Below are positions 36,001-42,417 of a DNA stretch of 64,000 nt, in pieces. The stretch is from positions 1 through 64,000 of the forward strand of contig JBBEBQ010000020.1 in NCBI GenBank assembly GCA_040882285.1. Reading direction: 5' to 3'. The stretch is from Gemmatimonadaceae bacterium. GTDB taxonomy: Bacteria > Gemmatimonadota > Gemmatimonadetes > Gemmatimonadales > Gemmatimonadaceae. Under the pieces are notes generated by a model, which was given only the letters and a program-made list of their open reading frames with translations, made no database searches and was not told the DNA's origin. The position numbers and the translations under genes were made by a program. Each line of letters begins with the position of its first letter. Position 1 is the stretch's first letter.

Positions 36001-36241
36001 GCGCGAGGAATGCGGCGGTGTGTCCCTCGACGGTGAGCTCCGCGCCGATGACGGGCTTGAGGTTCTGCCGCCGGGCTTCTTCGGTGAAGCGGACCACGCC
36101 GCCGAGGTCGGCGGTGTCGGTCAGTCCAAGGGAGCTGTAGCCCAGGTGGGCGGCGAACGCGGCGAGCTTCTCGGGGGTGAGGCTGCCGTCGCCGAACGAG
36201 AATCCGGAGTGCGCCCGGAGCTCGGCGAAGCGGGGAGGCAT
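33077..36241 (-). CDS. dnaE2: error-prone DNA polymerase III alpha subunit (DnaE2/ImuC)
   Basis: 1054 residues, the DnaE2 length. N-terminal PHP domain 'FAELRAHSGFSFGDGSL', 'LGLTDTADLGGVVRF'; palm active site 'QGRGSAANSAVAYCLGIT' and 'PDIDLDIEHDRREEV' with catalytic aspartates; 'IFQEQAMSISMALGGFS' fingers; C-terminal OB domain 'LVAGLVTVRQRPESAGG'. The pattern matches ImuC, the mutagenic translesion polymerase. Start ATG 36241 sits 6 bases after a TATGCT -10 box. The promoter is shared almost exactly with imuA, 5 kb away. Confidence 0.94.
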   Translation of the reverse strand: MPPRFAELRAHSGFSFGDGSLTPEKLAAFAAHLGYSSLGLTDTADLGGVVRFTEEARRQNLKPVIGAELTVEGHTAAFLARTEEGFHNLAALVTRSRVGDLHLWSKDAIQHTRGRPRVTWSQVAEHSAGLHALTGPASGEIASLILSRRKSEALYALSRWRDVFDDRLAVEVQLHHTGGEEAALAGALIELAGQCSVPWVVCQDARYIDGDTRLVHDMLTALRYDMDLDTALAKGVLHPNGEWRLHSPEEIARRWQGREEGIAESERIAGECDFELGWLRPPLPSFPKHDGLSDDEFLRRNAFEGAHQRWGKIMPKEEAQLEHELGVIARLGFSGFFLVMWDAVRFARHKGILCQGRGSAANSAVAYCLGITAVDPVMNGLLFERFLSEIRVDGQTEAPDIDLDIEHDRREEVLDYVYGRYERAHSAITCIVQTYRAPNAVLDSMRALGYPPEQSGEISKRLHRFDPDAGAGHMQNGLAKQFSLDLETPRGRALLRAVRTFEGLPRLRSTHVGGFVLSSAPLGDYMPIEHTTMGRTIIQFDKDDLDAVGVPKFDFLGLGALSLVRRSFDAIEQRTGTRPEIYRLPVNDRKTYDLIASGETIGTFQIESRAQIVSILHTKPERMYDIVVQIALIRPGPIQAKFVHPYTNRRLGREEVHYADERLRPILERTYGIPIFQEQAMSISMALGGFSAAEADQLRRTMGNIRKKGKLEAVLEKLRLRMIANDVKPDVASRICEDLISFANYGFPESHAWSFALIAYASAYLKAHHPAEFYMGILNSWPMGFYPPSTLIHDARRHGVEVRQPCMRDGDWECTVEETADFSKPALRVGWRHVRGLADKTIERLRAAHVEAPFTSIEDVVRRCELTRAEALTLARADVFAVWEQDRRCATWEALRVAGDSLPLAPAGNGMNSPRPLSQRDLIFMDYFALGLSARGHPMEHLRPKLSGAGVVGSRDFPKLKHRESVLVAGLVTVRQRPESAGGTIFLLLEDEHGFMNIIVPSKLVDEFAEPVKFATFIMVRGRFERDGAVMNVVGEKFRELKVRGLAHQSHDFH

Positions 36242-36247
36242 GCCCGG

Positions 36248-36276
36248 AGCATAGCCCGAACAAATCCCGAAAACAA
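36248..36276 (-). promoter_or_regulatory. SOS-type promoter/operator of dnaE2 (TTCGGG direct repeat)
   Basis: Minus strand: -35 TTGTTT (36276-36271), 17 bases, -10 TATGCT (36253-36248), then six bases and the start codon. Between the boxes are two TTCGGG copies (36271-36266 and 36260-36255), 11 bp apart; with flanks the pair reads TTTC-N7-GTTC, close to the GTTC-N7-GTTC LexA box known in alphaproteobacteria. The 41-bp block matches the imuA promoter at about 36 positions. Confidence 0.7.
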
Positions 36277-36284
36277 GGGCTTTG

Positions 36285-36632
36285 CTACCGTCTGTGCTTC
36301 AGTACCTTTTCCGCCTCTTTTGGCGGCAGCAGCGCGGAGACCTTTTTGAGGAGGCGCTGGATTCGCGCTGCCATCTCGGCGTCGCCGGCAAAGCCACGGT
36401 GGTCGTAAAACCGCAGCATCTCCCCAAGCAAAGCCTCGTCCTCGTGCGTGAAGCCGAAAGGCTGGTTGTGCAGGGCGATCGCCGCCACGGCGTGCCGCTT
36501 GTCCTCCAGCGTGAACCGTCGAGCCGGTCCGAACGGACGCTTGTCCGCAGCCCAATCCGCCATGATCCGGAGATCATCGCCGTATTGAATCCATTCTTCG
36601 GGGCTCAGCGCTGGGTGCGGATCGTCTGGCAT
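36285..36632 (-). CDS. uncharacterised 115-residue protein upstream of dnaE2
   Basis: 115 residues with an acidic N-terminus (MPDDPHPALSPEEWIQYGDD), then helical segments 'RRFTLEDKRHAVAAIALHNQ', 'HEDEALLGEMLRFYDHRG' and a basic C-terminal 'RIQRLLKKVSALLPPKEAEK'. Codon use and the ordered helical pattern support a real gene. It ends 8 bases before the -35 of dnaE2, so it is separate from that promoter. It is divergent from the heptose epimerase. Unknown function. Confidence 0.6.
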   Translation of the reverse strand: MPDDPHPALSPEEWIQYGDDLRIMADWAADKRPFGPARRFTLEDKRHAVAAIALHNQPFGFTHEDEALLGEMLRFYDHRGFAGDAEMAARIQRLLKKVSALLPPKEAEKVLKHRR

Positions 36633-36683
36633 CGCGCTTTAACATTACACGCGCGCCATCACCTCGAAAGCTAAATTCGGCGG

Positions 36684-37679
36684 ATGCTCGATCTCTCCAA
36701 GGCACGCGTGCTCGTGACGGGCGGCGCCGGATTCATAGGGAGTGCCCTGGTGTGGGCGCTGAACCTGCGCGGGTGCGATTCGATCGTGGTCGTGGACTTC
36801 CTCGGACAGACCGACAAGTGGCGGCACCTGCGCCCACTCCGCTTCGAGGATTACGTCGAGGCCGACGACCTTGCCGACCAGCTGTGCAACGACCGGCTTG
36901 GAAAGTTCGACCTGGTGCTGCACATGGGCGCGTGCTCGTCCACCACCGAGACGGACGCGGCGTATCTCATCCGCAACAACTACCAGTACACCAAGGACCT
37001 GGCCGGGTACGCGATGAAGAGCGGCGCGCGCTTCGTGTACGCGTCGTCGGCGGCAACGTACGGCGACGGCTCCGCGGGAATGAGCGATTCAGCGGAGCTG
37101 GAGTACCTGCACACGCTGCGGCCGCTCAACATGTACGGCTACTCGAAGCACCTGTTCGACGTGCACGCCGCGCACAACGGCTGGCTCACCCAGATCGCCG
37201 GCCTCAAGTACTTCAACGTGTACGGGCCCAACGAAGATCATAAGGGCGACATGCGGAGCCTCGTGCACAAGGCGTACGGCCAGGTCGTCGAGACCGGCCG
37301 CATCCGGCTGTTCCACAGTCATCGCGACGACTACGGCCACGGCGAGCAGCAGCGCGACTTCCTGTACGTGAAGGACGCCGTGGACATGACCCTGCACGTC
37401 GCGGCCGGCGGACACAACGGACTGTTCAACATCGGGTCCGGCCGCGCGGCGACGTGGAACTCGCTCGCCAACGCGGTGTTCTCCGCGCTCGGCAGGGATC
37501 CGAAGATCGATTATTTCGACATGCCGGAAGAGCTGCGGGAGAAGTACCAGTACTTCACCCAGGCCGACATCTCCCGATTGCGGAAGACAGGATACGCTCG
37601 GGAAGTGACCTCGCTGGACGAGGCGGTCAGAGATTACGTCCAGAGCTATCTGGTCCTAGGGAAGCAACTCGGCGAATAA
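36684..37679 (+). CDS. hldD: ADP-L-glycero-D-manno-heptose-6-epimerase
   Basis: 331 residues. NAD-binding 'VLVTGGAGFIGSALV' at the N-terminus, 'HMGACSSTTETDAAYL' and catalytic 'YGYSKHLFD' with YxxxK, then 'GLKYFNVYGPNEDHKGDMRS' and 'FLYVKDAVDMT' are diagnostic of HldD/RfaD. It makes the heptose precursor of LPS core. Start ATG 36684 follows TAAATT by six bases. It implies LPS with heptose in this organism. Confidence 0.95.
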   Translation: MLDLSKARVLVTGGAGFIGSALVWALNLRGCDSIVVVDFLGQTDKWRHLRPLRFEDYVEADDLADQLCNDRLGKFDLVLHMGACSSTTETDAAYLIRNNYQYTKDLAGYAMKSGARFVYASSAATYGDGSAGMSDSAELEYLHTLRPLNMYGYSKHLFDVHAAHNGWLTQIAGLKYFNVYGPNEDHKGDMRSLVHKAYGQVVETGRIRLFHSHRDDYGHGEQQRDFLYVKDAVDMTLHVAAGGHNGLFNIGSGRAATWNSLANAVFSALGRDPKIDYFDMPEELREKYQYFTQADISRLRKTGYAREVTSLDEAVRDYVQSYLVLGKQLGE

Positions 37680-37730
37680 TGGCCGCTGGTGAGGAGCTAT
37701 CTCGTACGTGGAGGCGCCTCGACAGTAGTT

Positions 37731-38189
37731 TCACGTTTGCGGTAACTCTCCGAGCGCCTCGAGGTCTCCCAGGTCTTTGTGACGGCCCGCGGCACGCTTG
37801 TTCTGAATCAGTGCGGCGCGGCCGAGAAACGGAATCTGAACGCCCCGAACCGGATGCTCGATCCGGTCTGACCAGGCCGTGTCGAATTCCGGCACCCCGC
37901 TGATCGACGTCAGGATGCCAATTCGATTCGGCGGGACGCCAAGCTGTACTATCGTGCCCGGTCGCCGCAGATCCTCCAGGGAAATTTCAAGATCAGCGAG
38001 TGGCGCACCGAATTGGGCCAGTGCCCGCCAAACGCGGTCGGTATTGTCCTGATCGGTAGCGATCCACACGTCTATATCCTGTGTACCGCGCGGCACCCCG
38101 TGAACTGCCATCGCATGTGCGCCAACTACCATGAATCGCGCGCCTGCGTGCAGCAATGCAGCGAGAAAGTCAGTCCAGTCTTCGTTCAC
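37731..38189 (-). CDS. nucleotidyltransferase-like protein (DUF6036/AbiEii-type)
   Basis: 152 residues, GTG start 38189, overlapping the upstream small gene by 4 bases (GTGA). 'FMVVGAHAMAVHGVPRGTQD' then IDVWI is the nucleotidyltransferase core of the minimal NTase/AbiEii family: the GxHA motif and the following DxD-type pair (DID). Later, 'RAALIQNKRAAGRHKDLGDL' matches the C-terminal helix of the same family. Such proteins often pair with a small partner as toxin-antitoxin or phage-defence modules. The pair lies in the imu region. Confidence 0.75.
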   Translation of the reverse strand: MNEDWTDFLAALLHAGARFMVVGAHAMAVHGVPRGTQDIDVWIATDQDNTDRVWRALAQFGAPLADLEISLEDLRRPGTIVQLGVPPNRIGILTSISGVPEFDTAWSDRIEHPVRGVQIPFLGRAALIQNKRAAGRHKDLGDLEALGELPQT

Positions 38190-38404
38190 CGCAGGCGAAT
38201 CACCCGCCCCGGCATAGTGGCGCGGGTGTAGGAAGGCAAAGGCCGGCCCGTCAACTCCCACATCCGCCGAGTCAGCACCGAGACCATTTCAAGACGCTCG
38301 TCAATGGTCGTTACGGCCGAGAGGTCGTCGCCACGTTCTTCGCCAAGGCGGTACGCGCGAGCGAAGAAAGGCTCGCGAACTCGCGCAGCGGGGTCAGGTG
38401 ACAT
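38186..38404 (-). CDS. small partner protein of the nucleotidyltransferase
   Basis: 72 residues from ATG 38404. Sequence has 'SAVTTIDERLEMVSVLTRRM', a helix also seen in small genes next to AbiEii-type nucleotidyltransferases ('TIDERLxMVxxLT'), and a basic tail. The stop overlaps the nucleotidyltransferase start. 23 bp separate it from the imuB stop. Together the pair looks like a two-gene toxin-antitoxin-like unit; function is not proven. Confidence 0.6.
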   Translation of the reverse strand: MSPDPAARVREPFFARAYRLGEERGDDLSAVTTIDERLEMVSVLTRRMWELTGRPLPSYTRATMPGRVIRLR

Positions 38405-38427
38405 GACGAATAATAGGGTCGCCGTGG

Positions 38428-39768
38428 TCAATCCCACCAGCCGTGCAGGTACCACTTGCCTCGCCGTACATCGCGGTAGATCCACACCATCGCTCCCTCC
38501 CGCGTAACACACCGGAAGTACTCCCGCGCGAAATGATCCCCTTCCCACTCTCCACCGGACACGCGCTCCGGCCCCAGCGCGGATAGAATCGCCGTCCACT
38601 CTCCAGACTCGCGATACCGCGCCGGCAGATCGTGATCCCGCCGGCGCTCGGTCAGCACCGTGATCCTCTTCGGCTCGGGCAGCATCTGCAGAGTCAGCTC
38701 GGGCGCCGGCTCTACAGCTCCCGACCGAAACGCCAGCCGCGGCCGCGCCGCTTCGCCCGGCTCCTGCGGAATCCAGCGCGTGCGCCGCTCCAGCAACGGA
38801 TGCGCCGAATTGCTCGGCACGACGACGATCGCGCCCTGATCATCCAGCATCTGCGCGATCGTCTCCTCCGTCGCGCGCGCGGTCGCGAAGCCGCGGTCGA
38901 ACAGATCGCCCTGCCGTTCGGCGTGCGCGACCACGGCTTCGACGCGCAAGGAGATTCCCGTGACCGAGTCGGCCAGCCTGATCTTCTCCAGCTCGGCGCG
39001 CACCAGCCGCATCCACGCCTTCTGGCTCGACGTCGCGCGCGCCGGACGCAGCCGGTGCTCGGCGGTGGACCTGTTCGCCAGCGAGAACGCGAGCACCATC
39101 TCGCGCGCGCCCTCACCCCGTTCGGTGAGCGAGGCGCACACGCTGCCCATCAGCGAGTTGATCACGAACAGCAGCCGCTCCGGGTCCCGCAGCGTGTACT
39201 CCACCCACTCGAACGAAGCGCTCGGCAAATTGCGCGGCATCTCCGCGAACAGCCGCCGCTTGTCGTCCGCGCGGGAGAGATGCCAGAGCCTGCTTCCCTC
39301 GCTGCCGAACCTGACTTCTATGGAATGATGGTCGAGCGCCGCGAGATCGCCGCACGTCTCGATCCCTACCGCGAGCAGCATCGCGAACAGCTGATCCGAC
39401 GGATCGAGCAATTCGACCGGCAATCGCGCAATGAACTCCGCGTCAGTGCCCGCGCCTACGACTGTGACTCTCGGCGCTGGTCGCGTGGGTGTCAGGGGTG
39501 CCCACGCTCCCGCCGGCTTGGTTCTAGCCGCAAGCTCGGCGGCAACGGGAGTCGCAGCCACGCCCCCACGACCGGCACGCAAACCGTTATCCGCAAGGCA
39601 ATCGAGCAAAGACTCCGCGATCTCGCGCGCCGGCAGGCTCCGAGTGTCCGCCCAGATCACCCCGCGCGCTCCGAGCGCCAGCCGTGGAACGATCTCCAAC
39701 ATCGGTGGTGCGAGCTGCGATAACTTCTCGGCCGGCGCATTCGGCACCGCAACGCACACTACGCTCAC
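38428..39768 (-). CDS. imuB: ImuB-like Y-family polymerase-related protein (short N-terminus)
   Basis: 446 residues from GTG 39768. The C-terminal two-thirds align with ImuB: 'IARLPVELLDPSDQLFAMLLAVGIETCGDLAAL' (thumb helices), the little-finger-like middle 'SASFEWVEYTLRDPERLLFVINSLM', and the C-terminal tail 'EYFRCVTREGAMVWIYRDVRRGKWYLHGWWD'. The N-terminal palm is only about 80 residues (SVVCVAVPNAPAEKLSQLAP) and shows no catalytic acidic motif (no 'LDVTGC'-like stretch). ImuB links ImuC (DnaE2) and the beta clamp. A trpF gene lies immediately upstream on the other strand. Confidence 0.8.
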   Translation of the reverse strand: MSVVCVAVPNAPAEKLSQLAPPMLEIVPRLALGARGVIWADTRSLPAREIAESLLDCLADNGLRAGRGGVAATPVAAELAARTKPAGAWAPLTPTRPAPRVTVVGAGTDAEFIARLPVELLDPSDQLFAMLLAVGIETCGDLAALDHHSIEVRFGSEGSRLWHLSRADDKRRLFAEMPRNLPSASFEWVEYTLRDPERLLFVINSLMGSVCASLTERGEGAREMVLAFSLANRSTAEHRLRPARATSSQKAWMRLVRAELEKIRLADSVTGISLRVEAVVAHAERQGDLFDRGFATARATEETIAQMLDDQGAIVVVPSNSAHPLLERRTRWIPQEPGEAARPRLAFRSGAVEPAPELTLQMLPEPKRITVLTERRRDHDLPARYRESGEWTAILSALGPERVSGGEWEGDHFAREYFRCVTREGAMVWIYRDVRRGKWYLHGWWD

Positions 39769-39771
39769 GGC

Positions 39772-40428
39772 ATGACTACCAGGTTCAAGATCTGCTGCAT
39801 GCAAAACGTCGAAGAAGCGCGACTGGCCATGGAGCACGGCGCGTCCGCGCTCGGCTTCGTCACCGCGATGCCGAGCGGATTCGGCCCGATCGACGAGCAT
39901 CGCATTGCGCGGATCATCGCCACCGTTCCGTCGAACATCGCGACTTTCCTGCTGACCTGCGCGACCGACGCCAGAACGATCATGAACCAGCAGCGCCGCA
40001 GCGGCGCCAATACGCTCCAGCTCGTGGATGAAGTGAGTCCCCGCACGTACGCCGTGCTGCGCGACGCACTCCCGGACGTGTCCATCGTGCAGGTCATCCA
40101 CGTCGAAGGTGAGCAATCCATTCGCGACGCGGCCGCGGTCGCGCCGCACGTGGACGCCATTCTGCTCGACTCCGGCAAGCCCTCGCTCGCCATCAAGGAG
40201 CTCGGCGGCACCGGGCGCGTGCACGATTGGGAGATCAGCCGCCGCATCCGCGAGGAGGTGGAGGTGCCGGTCTTTCTCGCCGGCGGCCTGCGCGCGGAAA
40301 ATGTGAGCGAAGCCATCGCGAGCGTGCGCCCGTTCGGCGTGGACGCGTGCACCGGACTGCGCACCAACGGCGCGCTGGATCCGGTGAAGCTCGAGAGCTT
40401 CGTCACCGCCGTGCGGGCTGCCGCCTAG
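39772..40428 (+). CDS. trpF: phosphoribosylanthranilate isomerase (TrpF-like)
   Basis: 218 residues. N-terminal 'FKICCMQNVEEARLAMEHGA' holds the catalytic cysteine (usual 'KICG'), then 'LLTCATDARTIMNQ', 'VDAILLDSGKPSLAIKELGGTG', 'VPVFLAGGLRAENVSEAI' and 'GVDACTGLRTNG' follow the TIM-barrel order of TrpF. It catalyses the third specific step of tryptophan synthesis. The gene lies between imuA and imuB on the opposite strand: 3 bp from the imuB start and overlapping the imuA 3' end by 26 bases. No other trp gene is in the window. Confidence 0.85.
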   Translation: MTTRFKICCMQNVEEARLAMEHGASALGFVTAMPSGFGPIDEHRIARIIATVPSNIATFLLTCATDARTIMNQQRRSGANTLQLVDEVSPRTYAVLRDALPDVSIVQVIHVEGEQSIRDAAAVAPHVDAILLDSGKPSLAIKELGGTGRVHDWEISRRIREEVEVPVFLAGGLRAENVSEAIASVRPFGVDACTGLRTNGALDPVKLESFVTAVRAAA

Positions 40429-41134
40429 CCTTCTTCCTGGAAGAGGCCGACAGCACACCGCGCCGATCGATTATTCCGCAATCGAGCGAGGTGCGAAGAG
40501 CATGCTGCGACACCGGCAGCAGCAGCTCGGTCTTCGCGCTCCAGCCCAGCGAGTGGGCGTGCACCAGAACGCGCGCGCGGCGGACTTGCGCCGGCTCGCC
40601 GAACGGGCTCGCGTCCCAGTCGTAGCCGCGCGGTAGGATGCTCGACGTGAGCCGCAGACTCGCCATCGCCGCGTGCGGAGTGAGCGCCACGAAGGCTCCG
40701 CCGCCTTCGCGCACCGCGCGCGACAACCGCACGGTCTCGGTCGCATCCGGCTCGATCCCCGAGAGCACGACGAGCGCGAACCCGCCGCACCGTAGCAGCT
40801 CTTCGGTGCCGCGCAACGCCGTCTTCCGCGACGTCGGCCTGACGAACAGCGGTCCCTCTTTCCAGTACGGACCCGAGATGCAGCCGAGTCCGTCTATCCA
40901 GGCCGCGCGCTCTCCGGCGGACACCGCCTTCTGGGCGGCGGCCGTCAGGATCGCCGTCGCCCCTCCTTTAGGAAGCCAGACCGTGAGCCGGGAACGAGGA
41001 AGCCCGCCCCCGGGCAGGATCTTGTCGAGCCCCGGAATCCCGGTGGCCACCGGCTCCGCGGTCCGATGGGTGAGCGGGGTCGCATCGGGGAACCGCTGCT
41101 CGAGGAGCTCGCGAAGAGCGGGGAGCGCGGACAT
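40403..41134 (-). CDS. imuA: ImuA-like RecA-fold protein
   Basis: 243 residues from ATG 41134. 'TGIPGLDKILPGGGLPRSRL' resembles the start of the RecA core, followed by 'VWLPKGGATAILTAA' where a Walker A would be, lacking the usual GKT lysine. C-terminal 'RRGVLSASSRKKARRQPARR' is a basic tail. ImuA is the RecA-like partner in the ImuABC (DnaE2) mutasome. The ATG follows TATGCT by six bases. Its 3' end overlaps trpF on the other strand. Confidence 0.75.
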   Translation of the reverse strand: MSALPALRELLEQRFPDATPLTHRTAEPVATGIPGLDKILPGGGLPRSRLTVWLPKGGATAILTAAAQKAVSAGERAAWIDGLGCISGPYWKEGPLFVRPTSRKTALRGTEELLRCGGFALVVLSGIEPDATETVRLSRAVREGGGAFVALTPHAAMASLRLTSSILPRGYDWDASPFGEPAQVRRARVLVHAHSLGWSAKTELLLPVSQHALRTSLDCGIIDRRGVLSASSRKKARRQPARR

Positions 41135-41140
41135 ACCCTG

Positions 41141-41169
41141 AGCATAGCCCGAAGAAAACCCGAACACAA
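41141..41169 (-). promoter_or_regulatory. SOS-type promoter/operator of imuA (TTCGGG direct repeat)
   Basis: Minus strand: -35 TTGTGT (41169-41164), 17 bases, -10 TATGCT (41146-41141), six bases, ATG. Two TTCGGG copies (41164-41159 and 41153-41148) are 11 bp apart; with flanks GTTC-N7-CTTC. Nearly identical to the dnaE2 promoter, which makes coregulation likely. Confidence 0.7.
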
Positions 41170-41215
41170 GTAGTGTAGCGGGGACGGGGCACCGCGTAGT
41201 AAATCAGTACTCCAT

Positions 41216-41728
41216 ATGCCTCATAACGTCCTGATTGAAGCCGAGTTCCTCCTCCGGATATTCCTCGCGGCTGTGTTCTCGGCGGCGCTGGGGTGGGAGC
41301 GCGAGCGGGCTGGAAAGGCGGCCGGCTTCCGGACTCACATCGTCGTCGGAGTGACCGCTGCCCTGTTCGTGATCACCGGGATCCTGGCGGTCGAGCAGTA
41401 CGGCACGACTGCCGGTGTAAACGTGGATCCGACGCGCACGATTCACGCGATCGCCGTAGGCATCGGATTTCTCGGCGCGGGGCTGGTTGTCTTTTCTCCC
41501 AGGGATGAGCGGGTGAAGGGGCTGACGACCGCGGCCTCGGTCTGGGGAACCGCCGCTGTCGGGGCCGCAACGGGATACGGCCTGTATCTGGTGGCGAGCG
41601 GCACGACGGTGATCCTGCTGATCGTGCTCAACAAGCTGGTCAGTCTCGACGCCTCGATCGACGCGATCGAGGACAGGCGTCACACGGGCGAGTTCAAGAC
41701 ACCGTTAGGAGGCGACGACGACGATTAG
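41216..41728 (+). CDS. MgtC/SapB family membrane protein
   Basis: 170 residues. 'LLRIFLAAVFSAALGWERERAGKAAGFRTH' (the conserved MgtC N-terminal helix and following arginine segment) and 'IAVGIGFLGAGLVVF' with 'GLTTAASVWGTAAVG' further on match MgtC/SapB. Four to five membrane helices. MgtC proteins affect magnesium homeostasis and F-ATP synthase in other bacteria. The C-terminus is acidic (GGDDDD). It is divergent from imuA. Confidence 0.88.
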   Translation: MPHNVLIEAEFLLRIFLAAVFSAALGWERERAGKAAGFRTHIVVGVTAALFVITGILAVEQYGTTAGVNVDPTRTIHAIAVGIGFLGAGLVVFSPRDERVKGLTTAASVWGTAAVGAATGYGLYLVASGTTVILLIVLNKLVSLDASIDAIEDRRHTGEFKTPLGGDDDD

Positions 41729-41789
41729 CCGCTCGTTCGCTGGCGGGGTATATGCGGGTCGAAACATGTAACTCGCAGACGGAGGTTTC

Positions 41790-42278
41790 ATGAACCAGAT
41801 CCGTTCGACCGGAAGTGCGCTCCTGTTCGCTGCGTTAATGCTCACGCTCCTCCCGGGTTGCGGCCAACCCACCGCGCCACCGTACGATGCCCTGGTCAGT
41901 ACGAGGCAACCGATTTTCGGCATTCCAACGGGCTCGGATTCGTTTACACTCCAAGCCAGCGTGACCAACACGCTCGACGAAACCATCACCCTGGATCTGG
42001 CCGGTCGGGATCTGCGAAGCCTGGAAAAATGGGTATCCGGATCATGGCGCCTGGCGTATTCCCCGGCATATACAGACCAGGGCAGGGTCCCCGTCCCGGT
42101 CGAGCCCGGCGAGACGCGTCAGCTGCAGACATGGCTGAACCTGGTGAAGGCTCCGAACACGTATCCAAGGTTCAAATACGACATTCCGGGGACTTATCGC
42201 GGAGTGTATCGCTTTGAACGCGGGGGGAGTTTCATCGAAGCTTATTCCAACCCGTTCGAGCTTCGCTGGGCCAAGTGA
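41790..42278 (+). CDS. uncharacterised lipoprotein with an immunoglobulin-like domain
   Basis: 162 residues from ATG 41790 with GGAGG 7 bases upstream. Lipobox 'LLPGC' (Cys24). The mature part has beta-rich segments 'SFTLQASVTNTLDETITLDL', 'VEPGETRQLQTWLN' and 'GTYRGVYRFERG', which look like an intracellular-proteinase-inhibitor or BsuPI-type fold. No certain family. Stands alone. Confidence 0.7.
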   Translation: MNQIRSTGSALLFAALMLTLLPGCGQPTAPPYDALVSTRQPIFGIPTGSDSFTLQASVTNTLDETITLDLAGRDLRSLEKWVSGSWRLAYSPAYTDQGRVPVPVEPGETRQLQTWLNLVKAPNTYPRFKYDIPGTYRGVYRFERGGSFIEAYSNPFELRWAK

Positions 42279-42363
42279 TTCGATTCACTTACACCCCTCC
42301 CGTTTCCTGAAAACCGCGCTCATGTTACGGAGAGAAAGCACCTGGCCCTGACTATCAGCTCCT

Positions 42364-42391
42364 GCCAAGAGCCAATAGCCAACAGCCAACA
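42364..42391. repeat. heptad array, GCCAAGA/GCCAATA/GCCAACA (4 units)
   Basis: Four units with one variable base pair each: GCCAAGA, GCCAATA, GCCAACA, GCCAACA. It is a single right-hand arm like those at 8047 and 26981, lying 26 bp before the EF-G-like ATG; here a good AAAGGAGG follows, unlike at the other loci. Confidence 0.8.
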
Positions 42392-42417
42392 GCTACAAAA
42401 GGAGGCGTGATCGTCAT

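Noticed and set aside
38632-39723. A long plus-strand open frame opposite imuB
   Set aside because: No domain signature and Arg/Pro-rich; it is the antisense shadow of imuB.
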